This document shows positions 33,601-44,935 of a DNA stretch of 64,000 nucleotides, piece after piece. Within the stretch, counting starts at the first letter, position 1. Each line of letters begins with the position of its first letter. The notes beneath the pieces are model-generated. The model searched no databases, was not told where the DNA came from, and saw only the letters and a list, made by a program, of their open reading frames with translations. The position numbers were made by a program, and so were the translations under genes. The stretch lies in NCBI GenBank assembly GCA_047967505.1, contig CM106540.1, one strand, 5' to 3'. Origin of the DNA: Dipteris shenzhenensis (lineage: Eukaryota > Polypodiophyta > Polypodiopsida > Gleicheniales).

Positions 33601-34027
33601 CATGAACTTATAAGATTCAATATTTTATACCCATCATTTAAAATTGTATGAAATATAAACAGTGTAGCATCTAATTCGAGAACTGTAACTTCAAAAAGAG
33701 AACTCTAGGGGAATCTTTGAAAGATCCCCTTTTTTCATGTGAATTTTACATTTATTTGAAAAAGATGGCCTTTTTGCGTGACGATTTTTTGAAAAAATAC
33801 ATAAAAACCATGCTTTTTTGAAATTTTGTTGGCAAACTTTTTTTGGAAAACGGGCACAAACACCTATACTTGGAATACCAAAATTGCAAAAAATACATTA
33901 ATTTTTTAAAACCAATACAATAAGGGCCTATGCATCCAATGCACATAAAAGGACCATGGCATAACACATTTCAAAATCCTAAAAAGGTACAAATCACATT
34001 GTTGCACAAACATACATGCCACTGATC

Positions 34028-36990
34028 CTACAAGGAACAATACTCATCCTCTGATCCTACACCTTCAAATGCATTAGATCCTAAGCTTTGTGGGATAGAA
34101 GTTGTAGATCCTTCCTCCTCTAAGCTGTCCACTAGAACATTCTCTGAGCCCACCTGGGCAAGTTTAGCTGCCACCCTCTTTTTTGCATGGCATGTCTTGG
34201 CTTCCATTTGTTCACTACATCCGATTAATGTCTTTGGAATTTTTTGGGATATTATGTATTGTGTCTCCTTTGGCAAATGCCCGGCTTGTGTTAATTGAAA
34301 TGCATATACCAAAATATCTACCTCATCCAATTGTAAAGTATCAATTCTTGGACAATTCTTTGTCGCCCTCTTCCCTTTTTGGCCACGCTTCCTTGTTACC
34401 ACCATCTCTGGGTTATATTGACCTGTGAAAGCATCCATGGACTTGGTGAAAAACCAATGCACCTCTATTGACTTTGTCTTTGAACCTTCCCTTTCTACTT
34501 TCACAACTTTGGCAATCCAAAAAGGAAATCCACTAGGATCATCTGTTGCTAACACAGCAACCATCATACCGACTGCCAAGTCCTCGATGCTACTACTCCA
34601 CATTTTTTGAACCCTTTCCATGAATTTTTTGGACTTTCTTGCTTCAAGGCACATTTCTCTCTCCTCCCCACGATAGTTCTTCTTTGAAGGTGCATGTAAA
34701 TGTGCACTTGAAGAAGCATGCATACGCACATTTACAAAATCTAGTTCAATGCATTGTAGCCAACTGAAATCTGACACATCTTGGGGGTCATTTAGTTGGT
34801 GATTGATAAGTATTTGGGATGTAAAGAATGGATTCCATCATATCCACACCACATCTTCAAAATACGTTGCAGCATGTTGGATTATTTCTCTAATCTCATT
34901 GAGTGAACTTATATAGGGTTTACATCTCTCCCCTCTTTCATGGCTCGTTGCACCTCCCTCACTAATTGTAAAGGTTGTAAGGGTGCCACATACAACTCAT
35001 GCTGTGGAACACACTTCAAGAACTTCAATCCTTTGATTGAAACCCAAGTCGATGATGTGGAATGGAACTTCCCCCACAACAACGTCGTGCCTTCTTGATC
35101 TTTCTTCATTCAAAATTGGTGTTGAAAGCTTAACTTGTTGAGCTTCTCAATACATCGATCAATTCGCTCATTGTCGCCAAACACAAAAAGCGTCTGAAAT
35201 CTGTTGTTTTTTCCATGTTTGCAATTATCGGTTTTGGCACATATGCATCCTGTAAAATGCGGATCATTGCATCCCCATCCCATGCTTCTTTCCTTCTTAG
35301 CTTTACCGAGAATGGGCTAAACATTTGATCAATATGGTCGTGTGTGTGGCCCACCATAAGGAATCCTATTCGCTTTTCAAAAATATGCCTTTCTCCACAA
35401 GCATGCAAAGGTTTGCCAACACAACTTGATTCTTTTTCTCTCTCGATGTGTTATCAAGTTGGAAATACAACACTTTTGGAAGAGGTTGTGTAAGATTCCT
35501 CAATTCATCATTTAGAATGGAAACTATGAGATTAGGATCATTTCTTACCTTTGGTGTCATCAAATAAACCTTGGGCATCAATTCACCATGGTAGATCATG
35601 CCTCCAACCACATGATATGTGATGAAGTTATCTTGTTTCAAATCCTTGGGCACTCGTTTGAAGTGTGGAAGATTGGTCTTCTTTTGATCCATCCCGTCAA
35701 CGATGATGGTTATGTAGTTATCAAGCTGTTGGTAGATCTTCTTGCAATGCTTCGCTAACTTCTTCCTTTCTAGAGCTTGCATTTCTCGATGCATTTGCAA
35801 GTTTTCAATTGCTTCTTATGTAAATATAAAAAACGATTAGATGTTGCAAGCAAACCATTTTTGTCAAAAAGAAGAAAATTTCATAGCATCATTACACACA
35901 CCTCTCTCTTGTCCTTGACTTCTATTACGAAAGGCCTTCAAGTCTGTGCATGTGGCACACACCCCAAAGTGACAAAGCTTTGGTATCTTCACGTTGTTGA
36001 ATTCATTCTTGCAAATCCTACAAAAATGCTAGTATATCACGTACTCATCACATGCGGTAACAATGGCATCCTTGTACATGGAATGGATCTCACGCTTGGA
36101 CAAATTATTCGGTAAGTGCAACTGGTCACTATTTGGAAGAGCCTTGGCATGTTTTTGCACAAAGTCTTGCGACCACAAGCATACCATATTGCCATGTGGT
36201 CTAGCCACTCTCATTTGTTCTGTTGTACAAATGCGGGGGTCTTTATAGAGGCGGGCCTGTAATATTTTTAGCCTTTCATTGTCAAGACAATGTGCAAGTC
36301 TATATGATTTGCGATAAACAATCCTTGAACCAAATGAGTACTCAAACATAATTTTGTTCATATTATTTTCCCTAGGTCTTACAAACCATGCTAAGTAGAA
36401 GTTTTGATCATCTTTATTCATTGAACATAATTTTATAATAACACTCTTAATTTTGCAACCCCAAAAGTGACCAGGCACATTCTGCTACACCAAAGAGTAT
36501 TGTAGGTCTCTTTCAGATGTGCGGTGTCTAGTATTATGCGAGCTCTCCCTCGTGTAGCTAGACTTTTTGAGGTCCACATTCATTGGTCTTCCCTTTAGTC
36601 TCTCCTCAATAGATGAGATTGAATTCCACTTCCCATTTTGTGATAACCGAGATAGCCATTGAGAACCATCTAGATTAGATGTCCCTTGTAAGAAATACTT
36701 TCTAGCTTTAAAAACAAAACAAATAGAGCCATTGAATGAAATTAGACATGGACCACATACTTGATAGTAGTTGTTGACCTCTCGTGCTTGTGGTGACATC
36801 TATTATTTCATTCTCTTCAATGGGAAGATAAGGTCCATGGATATGAGTACTTGGGCTTCTATGTCCACCATCATGCTTAAGTGAAGGAGTAGCAGACACA
36901 TCCAAGGTCGCAAAAAAGGTTCCACCACTAGTACAAGATACATCCAATGTAGCAACGGAAGCGCCCTTGGAGTTCTATGAGAAGAAGAAA
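34028..36990 (-). pseudogene. DUF7869-type transposase-like gene
   Basis: Minus-strand multi-domain gene. 36799-36031 stays in one frame except for TAG at 36485-36487 and 36029-36031. It contains FYLAWFVRPRENN and MVCLWSQDFVQKHAKALPNS, possibly a BAH-like fold. A Cys-rich motif follows, CRICKNEF ... KLCHFGVCATC (about 36025-35950). An 87-bp intron (35901-35815, GT...AG) splices in frame into MHREMQALERKK. Then come IIVDGMDQKKTNLPHFKRVP, KVLYFQLDNTSREKKN and, after a frameshift in a T-run near 35390, GFLMVGHTHDHIDQMFS. These are the signature blocks of the DUF7869 family, which I take to be a DDE-like nuclease fold. 34777-34028 adds VGMMVAVLATDD and PFWIAKVVKVE, a small chromatin-reader-like C-terminus. 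The family is usually annotated only as unknown. The domain name is from memory and moderately sure. Confidence 0.6.
35815..35901 (-). other. 87-bp intron in the DUF7869-type gene
   Basis: Donor AGAGAG|GTGTGTGTAATG and acceptor TTTACATAAG|AAGCAATTG. Removal joins the upstream frame (RSQGQER) to the downstream frame (EAIENLQMHREMQ) without a shift. Confidence 0.7.
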
Positions 36991-37039
36991 TGGAGATAGA
37001 CATAGTGTCGAACGAACCTCCCATGCAAAACTTTGGCAA

Positions 37040-38090
37040 GCTTCAAAGGGGACCCCCGAAAAGTGCCATGCAACAATGAAAGGTGGAAATTATATGCTTG
37101 ATCATAAAAGTCAGGGTTAGGTTTAGGGTTTTGAGCATAGAGAAATTTCTAGAAATAGAAAATTTTCTCTATAAACATGAGATTCCCACATTTGTTTCTC
37201 ATTATTTCTAGAATATGCCCAAGAGTTCAAAGGGGTCTTAGCATGGGAAGGTGACACAGAAGCACTATTCAGGACATTTACTGCTTTTAGTAGTATAGGA
37301 CACCTATTTCAAACCTTCAAAAATTATTGCAATGATAAAATGTGCTTTTTGACTCTTACAATATTGTAAGTTCATTAAAGAACATTGATATTTAAAATTT
37401 TTCATATATTAAGGTACAAAATTTATGCTATAAGTAATGTGCTATGTGCTTTCATAAAGCACAAAAAGCATGTCACCTAACCATGCTTAGACCCAAAGAA
37501 ATCACCAAGTATGTGCAATTCTTATGGTTAAGCTTTTTTTTTTTTAATTCAATCATGAAATTGAATTTTAAGGTGTGCTTCAATATAATTTACTGTATTT
37601 TGTAAATGGGCGTGGTGTGCTTGAATATGATTTAAACTACTTTATGTTTGCTTTTTGGAAAACACATTGGTTTGATTACTAGTCTATCCTATTTACTAAA
37701 AATAGTAAGAAACAATTCTAAAAATAAATTGCTCTATATTCTACCCTCTAAGTTTTCAATCCCTCTATGTTTAACCCTCTACCATCTACCCCTCTACCAT
37801 CTAAACTCTCCATCTCTCCCTGTACCATCTACCCCTCTAAGCTCTCCATCTTTCCCCCTATCCTCAACAAAGCTGATACCTGTAGGTATGCATTTCAATT
37901 CTCATGCTTCTTATGCATCTGCTTTTTTTGGGGACTGAAGGGATCTGAATTCAAGAAAAGGGTACGAAAGGTGGGAGGTGCCCAACAGATGGAAGGGCCA
38001 GGGCCTAGCTTCGGGAACCCGTGCTTGGCTTTTTAGCCATAGCGTTTTAAAGCAAAGCAATAGTGTGCCACTTGCTAATGATTTTTTCTT
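37040..38090. other. gene-free interval
   Basis: AT-rich with a CT-rich short repeat at about 37737-37860 (ACCATCTACCCCTCTA and variants). No coding signal recognised. Confidence 0.5.
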
Positions 38091-38091
38091 G

Positions 38092-38265
38092 ATCAATGAT
38101 ATCATAGATGGGATCTCGCCCGGTTGATGATATCATTGATGGGCTGCTAGCCTGTCGATGATATCATCGACTCGGTGCATGACCGATCGATGATATCATC
38201 AATGGGCTTCTAGCCCGTCGATGATATCATCGACCCGGCACTTGCCCTGTCAATGATATCATCAA
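38092..38265. repeat. 31-bp minisatellite with GATGATATCATC palindrome
   Basis: The core GATATCAT occurs at 38098, 38129, 38160, 38192, 38223 and about 38255, spacing 31-32 bp. Two units carry the perfect 14-bp palindrome CGATGATATCATCG. Spacer words (ATGGG, CTAGCC, CGGTGCATGACC) alternate between units. Confidence 0.92.
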
Positions 38266-38279
38266 TGGGATCTAGCCTA

Positions 38280-38470
38280 TGGAGAGGAGAGAGAATTAGC
38301 GAGAGACGGAGAGGGAGAGATAGGGAGAGAGGCAGAGAAGGAGAGAGAGAGTTAGGGAGAGAGGGAGAGGGAGAGTTAGGGAGAGAGGGAGAGGGAGAGG
38401 GAGAGATAGGGAGACAATTAGGGAGAGACGAAGAGAGAGAGAGAGAGGGAGAAGCGAAGAGACGGAGAGG

Positions 38471-38533
<63 letters not shown>

Positions 38534-38670
38534 AGAGAGAGGGAGAGAGGGATTGTTGGAGAGAGGGAGAGGGTTTTTTTGGTGAAATTTTATTATTTTT
38601 CGAATGATTTTTATAAAAAAGTAGAGTTTATCTTGAAATTACAAAGTTGTTTCTTAGTGGTTTGTAGTTA

Positions 38671-38716
<46 letters not shown>
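38280..38716. repeat. GA-rich microsatellite
   Basis: (GAGAGG)n and (GA)n from about 38280 to 38575 and again at 38677-38716. The Arg/Glu-rich ORF across it is an artefact. Confidence 0.95.
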
Positions 38717-38719
<3 letters not shown>

Positions 38720-39007
38720 TTTTGGCTAGATTTTTGTTGTTTTTGAATTGTAGTGTTGTTACTTTTCATCTTTTTTTGTTTTTTCTTCTCTAGTTGGAAG
38801 CAATATTTCTATTTATAAAGCCAGCCAAATTCATGTTTTAATAATAAGCATGTCGAGATCCTTTTCCATGAAGAATGTCTACATTAGAATCTCAAAGTCT
38901 TTTTAGAAACCATTAAGCTTGTTGTATTAAATTTTGTTTTTTTCAACTTGAGATATTCTCAACATGATATCATAAATATTTTGACATTGTTTATGTCTTT
39001 TGTACGT

Positions 39008-39220
39008 ATCATGTCGAACAAACAAACTTTCGGAGAAATCCATGTCTTTGGAAAGCCCACATCAGAGGATGCTTCCACTAGGATCCAAAAGATAAGGTTG
39101 GAAAAGAAAGGCACCAAGGAACCAAAGAAAAGTGCCTAGGATCCAAGTCTTGAGGTGCAACAGCTTCAACTACCGATTTATGATGTTCCTACTCCTTTTG
39201 ATGAAGGTTCGTTGGCAAAT
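39008..39220 (+). other. short unassigned coding-like segment
   Basis: ATG at about 39013 starts MSNKQTFGEIHVFGKPTSED and runs to TAG at 39137-39139. Past the stop the same frame reads on as LEVQQLQLPIYDVPTPFDEG. The codon pattern looks protein-like, possibly a retroelement gag N-terminus, but I do not recognise the family. Confidence 0.25.
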
Positions 39221-39646
39221 TCAAAAATTATGGGACATAGTGAAAGTACACATTAACATTGATTCAAAATGGACCATCAAAGTTGACGCTAATACGGATG
39301 AGATGGCTTTGTTGCTTCCAAAGACACTTCCCACTGGAAGATCAGTTTTTAAGCCAATAATAAAGTCTAGTTCATGTATCACTTTGACCATATAGGCATA
39401 GTGAATGGCTGTAAATCCATCATATTTCAGCCTATCCATAGGATACCTAGCTCTGGTAGACCTGCGCAAAATAGGCTCACTACTAGGTGCTCTCAAAACA
39501 TCCTTTGTCTTCCTTACTCCAGGTGTAACAATAGAAGGAATACCCAACTCATCATCAAGGCTCTGTTCTGAGCCACTGGATTCACCATCCACATAAGAGT
39601 GACTTGCATTCACATCAACCATGGGCTGATGTACTTTCTCTATTCC

Positions 39647-40094
39647 CCCAGGGGATTCACTCTTCATTAAAGGGGGGCGTCACCTGCGTGCATGAACTTC
39701 AAGAAAACCCCCTATTTAAGATCCATGTAGGATGATAAAACACCCCTATTTAAGCTTATAAGATACCACCGAAATTCTATTATGTCCCCCCCTTTCCTTA
39801 AATCTACGTTATTTTGCAAGCATTTAGATTACACAAAAAGCAAATTTTGATTACTTTCCCTATGACTATTTAAAACCATAAACAAAACCAAACTTGTTCG
39901 GACTAGTTACGCAAGGTAGCCTATACTAAGTCCCCCCCTCTTAAATATCGCATGGCCCCCTAACTTAAATTCAATATTGGGAAAAAATAAAAAGGGCCCC
40001 CACCCCTAATGTATAAGCTTATGCCTCATTTCAAAAAAACCCCCTATTGTACACTCACGTGATATCATAAGTTTCCCCCTGTGAATCCCCCAGG
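39647..40094. mobile_element. small nonautonomous DNA element (GGGATTCAC family), copy 2
   Basis: 448 bp flanked by the perfect 8-bp duplication TCTATTCC at 39639-39646 and 40095-40102. Termini CCCAGGGGATTCAC and (inverted) CCTGGGGGATTCAC match 12 of 14. Copia A copy 1 has the uninterrupted site near 21333-21345, so this is a clean insertion into copy 2. The interior matches the element at 30700-31267 but is shorter. Confidence 0.9.
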
Positions 40095-40384
40095 TCTATT
40101 CCGTTTCGTGATATTTCCATACCACTATGTACATTGCTTTGAGGAGATTCTCCTGATCTCAATCTGCCTATCCATGGCAAAGTATGTGAGCCACTGCTAG
40201 AGGACACTATAGGTCCACTAATATTTTATGATTGCTACTATGAATTCTATGCAACATTACCATTTTGTGCATCTACATCATCAATCACATTTACTGGTTT
40301 ATACCAGCTACTCATCTCATCAAAAACAAAATCTCTGCTCACTATAAACTTATGAGTAGAGGGGTTATAGCATCTATACCCTTT

Positions 40385-40990
40385 CTACTGTAGAGAATAA
40401 CCAATAAAGATGCACTTCTCAGCTTTTGGATCCAAGTTGGATCTCAACTCATCTGGCACATGAACATAGGCAATGCAACCAAAAACTTTCAAATGAGAAA
40501 TATCTGGTTTCCTACCAGTATACCTCTCCTCTGGCATCATGTCATGTATTGCTGCAGTCGGAGTCCTGTTGATTATGTCAACTGCTGTAGCAACTGCTTC
40601 AGCCCAATAATAATTTGGCAGGTCTTTTTCATTGAGCATGGCATGAGATACCTCTCCAATATGCCTATTTTTCCTTTCTGCAAGTCCATTTTGCTGTGGG
40701 GTATGACTGCATGAATATTGCTGCTTTATGCCATGCTCCTGCAGGAAACTTGCAAACTCATTTGAGAGGTACTCTTCCCCTCCATTTGACCTTAGGCATT
40801 TTATTTGCAGGCCTATTTCTTTTTCAACCATAGCTTTAAAAGCTTTGAAATGCCCAAACACTTCACTTTTCTTTTTCATAAAATACACCCAAACTTTTCT
40901 GCTGTAGTCATCAATAAAAGTGACAAAATAATGACAACCTCCAATAGATGCAACTTTAATAGTCCACACATAAGAGTGGATTAATTCCAA
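40385..40990 (-). pseudogene. pol: Copia A copy 2 integrase
   Basis: 201 codons open: VASIGGCHYFVTFIDDYSRK, FKAFKAMVEKEIGLQIKCLR, HGIKQQYSCSHTPQQNGLAE and FGCIAYVHVPDELRSNLDPK. Catalytic positions are changed. The first Asp block reads LIHSYVW (usually SDVW). The second reads LRSNGGEEY (usually SDGGGEY). The DDE triad is therefore damaged even though the frame is open. Confidence 0.85.
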
Positions 40991-41133
40991 TGGCCTCTTA
41001 CTCTCTTGACCTGTCTAGGATATGGTTTCCTTCCCTGTTTTCCAAATTAATAGGCTTCACATACCTTATGCATTTTTGCAACCTTGAACTTAGGCAATCC
41101 TGCAACAATATTTTGGGCCTGCATTAATTTAAG

Positions 41134-41630
41134 TCACTGTACATTAACATGACCAATGCGTTTATTCCAGATATCAATATCTACAACAACACCGGTCCCA
41201 TGTGCAAACATTGCTGCACTCAATGTAGGCATGTCCGCATCCAACGTAAACATCTCGCCCTTCTTCCTCCCTTTTGCTATCAAGCGACCTTTATTTTTCA
41301 TATCCTCAACAAAGCATTCATGAGGATTAAATCTAACCTGCAAGCCTTGCTCAACCATTTGACCAACAGAAACTAGGTTCTTGGCGATATTCGGGACATG
41401 AAATACATCTGATAGGTATTTCTTTTTTCCATCCTACATAGACAAAGGAATTTTACCAATCTGCACAACAGGATGTGCAGTATCATCACCAATCTCCACA
41501 AATCCTGGTCTTTATATTTTCCTTGCATCCTGCATCCATTCTGCATGACCTGTCATGTGGTTTGATGCACCTGAGTCAACATACCACACATCATTGCTTT
41601 CTTCTGCACTTGTCACAGAATTGGTCATGT
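41134..41630 (-). pseudogene. pol: Copia A copy 2 protease remnant and pre-integrase
   Basis: 41358-41134 encodes VEQGLQVRFNPHECFVEDMK and DIDIWNKRIGHVNVQ (the H of the usual WHKR is N). Upstream, 41600-41365 matches the protease/linker part of copy 1 but is interrupted by stops. Confidence 0.78.
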
Positions 41631-41779
41631 GCTACATCATAAATAGATGGTCATTTCTGTCATCACCCTCTCTACTAGAGGATGCATAATTGCATTGCTG
41701 CAATTTTCCAGTCATGATGTCATTCTGCTTTTTATAGCAGTCTTTAACCATACGACCCATTTTACCATAGTAGTAGCAT

Positions 41780-42540
41780 TCAACATTACTATTTGCATTT
41801 TTCTCTGCCATCCACCACCACCTCTTTGGCTCCCATTGCCTCTAAAGTTACCACATCCTCCTCCATAGGACTGGTTTTCTCAAATTTGCTGCATATTTTG
41901 ATTTCTGCCATGGCCTCCAAATCGGCTTGCTCTACCTCTGCCTCTACCTCTTCTAGCATTTGAGTAGAAGACAGCTTCTTTTGAAGTTCCTCATGAAGAA
42001 GATGCACCACCATTTCTCTGCTCTTCAGAAATTAAAAGAGCAATCAACTCCTCAAAATCAGGTCAATTCTAACGGACGGCCATGGATGTCCGGAATTGTG
42101 CATAATCCTTTCCTAGACCATTTAAGGTCACAAAAACTAAATCATCATCTTCCACTAGCGACCCAATAGAAGCAAGTGTATCTGCAATCTTCTTCACCTT
42201 CATGTGATAGTCATTGATGCTCATATTTTCTCTCTGCACATTATGCAACTCCTGTTTGAGCTGCATTTTCCTGGCTTGCGTATTTATGCTATACATTTAT
42301 CAAAGTATCTCACGCCTCCTTCGGCGTACTTGCATCCTGAATATGCACAATCATAGAATCTGAAATACTGATAGTACATAACTTTCTAGCTCTCCCATGC
42401 CAGCCTTTAAATGCCTACAACTCTGTTGATTGAGAACATTAGGAATAACTGGTTCTTGTTCAGCTCCAGTAATGAACTCCCAATAGCCTTTTCCCTTAAG
42501 GAAATTCGTCATTCTAAACTTCCATGCTTGGAAGTTGTTC
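41780..42540 (-). pseudogene. gag: Copia A copy 2 gag
   Basis: 42296-42069 encodes MQLKQELHNVQRENMSINDY, HMKVKKIADTLASIGSLVED and LNGLGKDYAQFRTSMAV. Here the Q that is a stop in copy 1 is intact. Frames then change. The zinc-knuckle region near 41790-41735 reads CYYYGKMGRMVKDC, lacking the second Cys, as in copy 1, and also the His. Confidence 0.82.
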
Positions 42541-42549
42541 TTGTCAAGC

Positions 42550-42844
42550 TATGCAATCAGAGATGAGTTCACTTATGAAGAATAAGACTTGGGACTTGGT
42601 TTCTTTGCCACATGGAAATGCTCTGGGCCAGAGGAGCACCCCATAGTGTAGAAAATCTAGTTGGAGGGGATTGGAAAAAGTCACAAGGAATGGGGATAAC
42701 AGAACTAAGACATTTTCGAGAAGGAAGGAGGAAGAAAGCTCAAAAAGAGGTGTTGGAGAAGATGATGAGGTGGCACTTCCAAAATGAGTTCTACAAAGCC
42801 TACTAGCCCTGATACCAAATGTAGAGGAGAGTGGGGTAGAAGAG
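42550..42844 (+). pseudogene. foreign copia RT fragment and PBS-like site
   Basis: 42550-42640 reads AMQSEMSSLMKNKTWDLVSL and PHGNALG on the plus strand, the start of copia RT from a family other than A. Near 42810-42823, GCCCTGATACCA is the complement of TGGTATCAGGGC, a primer-binding-site-like word of opposite orientation. The pieces are jumbled. Confidence 0.55.
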
Positions 42845-43560
42845 AATGTGAAGCTGAGCGCAGATGCAGGTGAGCTTCTGGAAGACCCTACTATGTACAG
42901 ATGCATAGTAGGAAGTTTGATTTATATGACTATTACCAGGCCAAATTTGAGATATATTGTTGGGTTGGTAAGTCAGTTTATGTAGGCTCTAAGGAAACCG
43001 CATTTGGATGCGGCTAGATGCATACTCAGGTATGTGAAGTCCACATTTTAGTATGGACTATTTTATGAGACTGGGGTTCAGATACAATTGCATGGATACA
43101 CTGATGCTGATTGGGCTAGTAGGATTTTTGATAGACGATCTACAAGTGGATATATGTTCTCTTTTGGGAGTGCTGCAGTCAGTTGGAGCAGCAAGAAACA
43201 GCCTACAGTTGCCTTGTCGAGCACAGAGGCTGAGTACAGGGGTGCAGCAATGGCTACATGTGAGGTAGCTTGGTTGCATAAGCTACTTTATGATATGCAT
43301 GGGTTAGTTGTCATTTATTGTCATAACATGAGTAGTATACACTTGGCAAATAACCCAGTCTATCATGCTAGAACAAAGCACATTGAGGTGCATTATCACT
43401 ATTTGCGGGAGAAGGTTCTAGTAGGTTTTATTGATCTAGTTTATGTCAGCACAGAGGATCAGGTAGCTAACATATTCATGAAGGCATTGGGTGCAGAGAG
43501 GCTGCGCAAGTTTAGAGACCTACTTGGTGTGCAGAAACTAGGATTGAGCTCGAGGGGGGG
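42845..43560 (+). pseudogene. pol: Copia A copy 3: RT end and RNase H
   Basis: The plus strand gives VKLSADAGELLEDPTMYRCI, GSLIYMTITRP, LHGYTDADWASRIFDRRSTS, KKQPTVALSSTEAEYRGAAM and NPVYHARTKHIEVHYHYLRE. These are the same sequences as copy 1 but continuing through RNase H. A stop interrupts QFM*ALRKP near 42980. In RNase H the conserved YCDN reads YCHN, losing an active-site Asp. A polypurine tract (CGAGGGGGGG) ends at 43560, directly before the LTR. Confidence 0.88.
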
Positions 43561-43908
43561 TGTTGAGATATTAAGCTCCACATATGCCAGGGTGACCGTT
43601 GTGCATTTATGTCACTGACTTGTTAGCTGCAGATGCGGTTGGTACACTGCTCATGAATAATAGCTAGATGATAGCTATCTTTATGTACTCTAGTTAGTGG
43701 CTCAGTTAGTATGCCACCTTAGTTAGCTGAGTTTGGTTTGAGACTCACATATAGGGTTCACCTATTCTTTTGTACTTAGAGTTCTTTTGGCTTTCACAAC
43801 TAAGAAGAGGAAAACTGTTTTCAACCTCCACCTTTGTGTATATTCCCCCATTGTGTATGTGAGAAAGCCGCAAGTGAGAATCCTTCCTTCTCTCCCACTC
43901 TCTTGTCA
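43561..43908 (+). repeat. 3' LTR of Copia A copy 3
   Basis: Begins TGTTGAGATATTAAGCTCC right after the polypurine tract and ends near CTCTCTTGTCA. It is collinear with the LTR at 24336-24687 over its whole length. Confidence 0.85.
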
Positions 43909-44935
43909 GCTGGCACCTCCCACACCACCCCAAGCAATGAGCCCACCGCCATTGCCTTCGATCTCACATTGACGATGTCTGTTGCTGCACCACCACCAAA
44001 CCCACCATCGCCTGTAGCCACCATCACCTGCTGCCACCTCCCTCATGCTCCACGCCCTTGTGCTTCATGCCCACCACGTCTCGCACCTTGCGCCATCTCC
44101 AAGTGTTGTGCCCACATTAGCCCTGCTCCGAGCACCATGCCCATCTTGCCTCACACTCTATGCCTCCCTCGCACTCCGTGCCTACCGCCCTGCAGTGCCC
44201 CCCTGGATACCCCTCCCCACTTTGGGTGCCGTGCCCTCTACATAGCTTGCATTCCATCACTCTCCTCAAGCCGCCACCACCTCATTACCTCCTCCTCCTC
44301 GTGTTGCAATCCTTCATCCCCCATGCCAACAAAGCTTCTAGGGGCCGTATCTTTTTGTTGAGGTGGAATTTCTTGGTGCTGCAAAAAGGGAAATCGTTCA
44401 ATTCTCAGAGTTCTTCATTGCTGGCTGGTCAAAATCAGAAAGTATTCCTCCTAGGCTAAGAAGATGCATAAAAAGTGAGTCTCTTCTAGCAAATTCTCTC
44501 AAGCAGCCGACAAAATTCCAGAATCTAGTTGTTCATCTAACTCTGTCCCTTTGAAGGTCAAGAAGAAGAGGGCGTTCAAGAAAAAGGCCAAGGTGCAGGA
44601 AAAGCCAACGAGTTATTATTATGATTACACCAAGGAGCTAGGGCTCTCAAAATTCTATGTAATAATATGCATTTATATGATTAAGATGTTCCATCCTTGG
44701 AACCCATTTGTTCCTAACCAACCTTTTGTTCCTCATCATGAACTTCATGTGGTAATCCTATTTGGACACAAAGTGATTTTCAACAAAAAATTGTGAGCTT
44801 GTTCGGGCCAGAATGCCTTACTGAGGTTTTGGCTTCCCCTCTTTCACTCATCCTCCCAATCCTAGATTATCAAGATACTTGGGACGTATGTGTCTCGGTG
44901 CTCATATGACGTCGGCTTGGGTTAACACTTTGATG
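43909..44935. other. interval without recognised gene
   Basis: 43909-44335 is C-rich with long Pro/Cys/Ser/Ala ORFs in several frames, which I treat as compositional. 44363-44554 and 44551-44784 are short plus-strand ORFs (MEFLGAAKREIVQFSEFF; MKVKKKRAFKKKAKVQEK) of unknown origin, possibly retroelement gag. Confidence 0.35.

Larger units (their letters stand above)
39365..42549 (-). mobile_element. Ty1/copia family A copy 2 (internal part)
   Basis: Minus-strand gag, protease, pre-integrase, integrase and the linker before RT, collinear with copy 1 (about 21080-23770). It stops at about 39365 before RT and at 42549 in the gag start (CTTGTCAAGC), with no LTR on either side. It carries a 448-bp DNA-element insertion at 39647-40094. 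Confidence 0.88.

Noticed and set aside
38092-38265. CRISPR-like regular spacing
   Set aside because: Units are a eukaryotic minisatellite with no true unique spacers and no cas genes; the genome is a plant's.
43834-44361. Pro/Cys-rich 175-codon ORF
   Set aside because: C-rich low-complexity DNA open in several frames; no motif spacing of a real Cys-rich protein.
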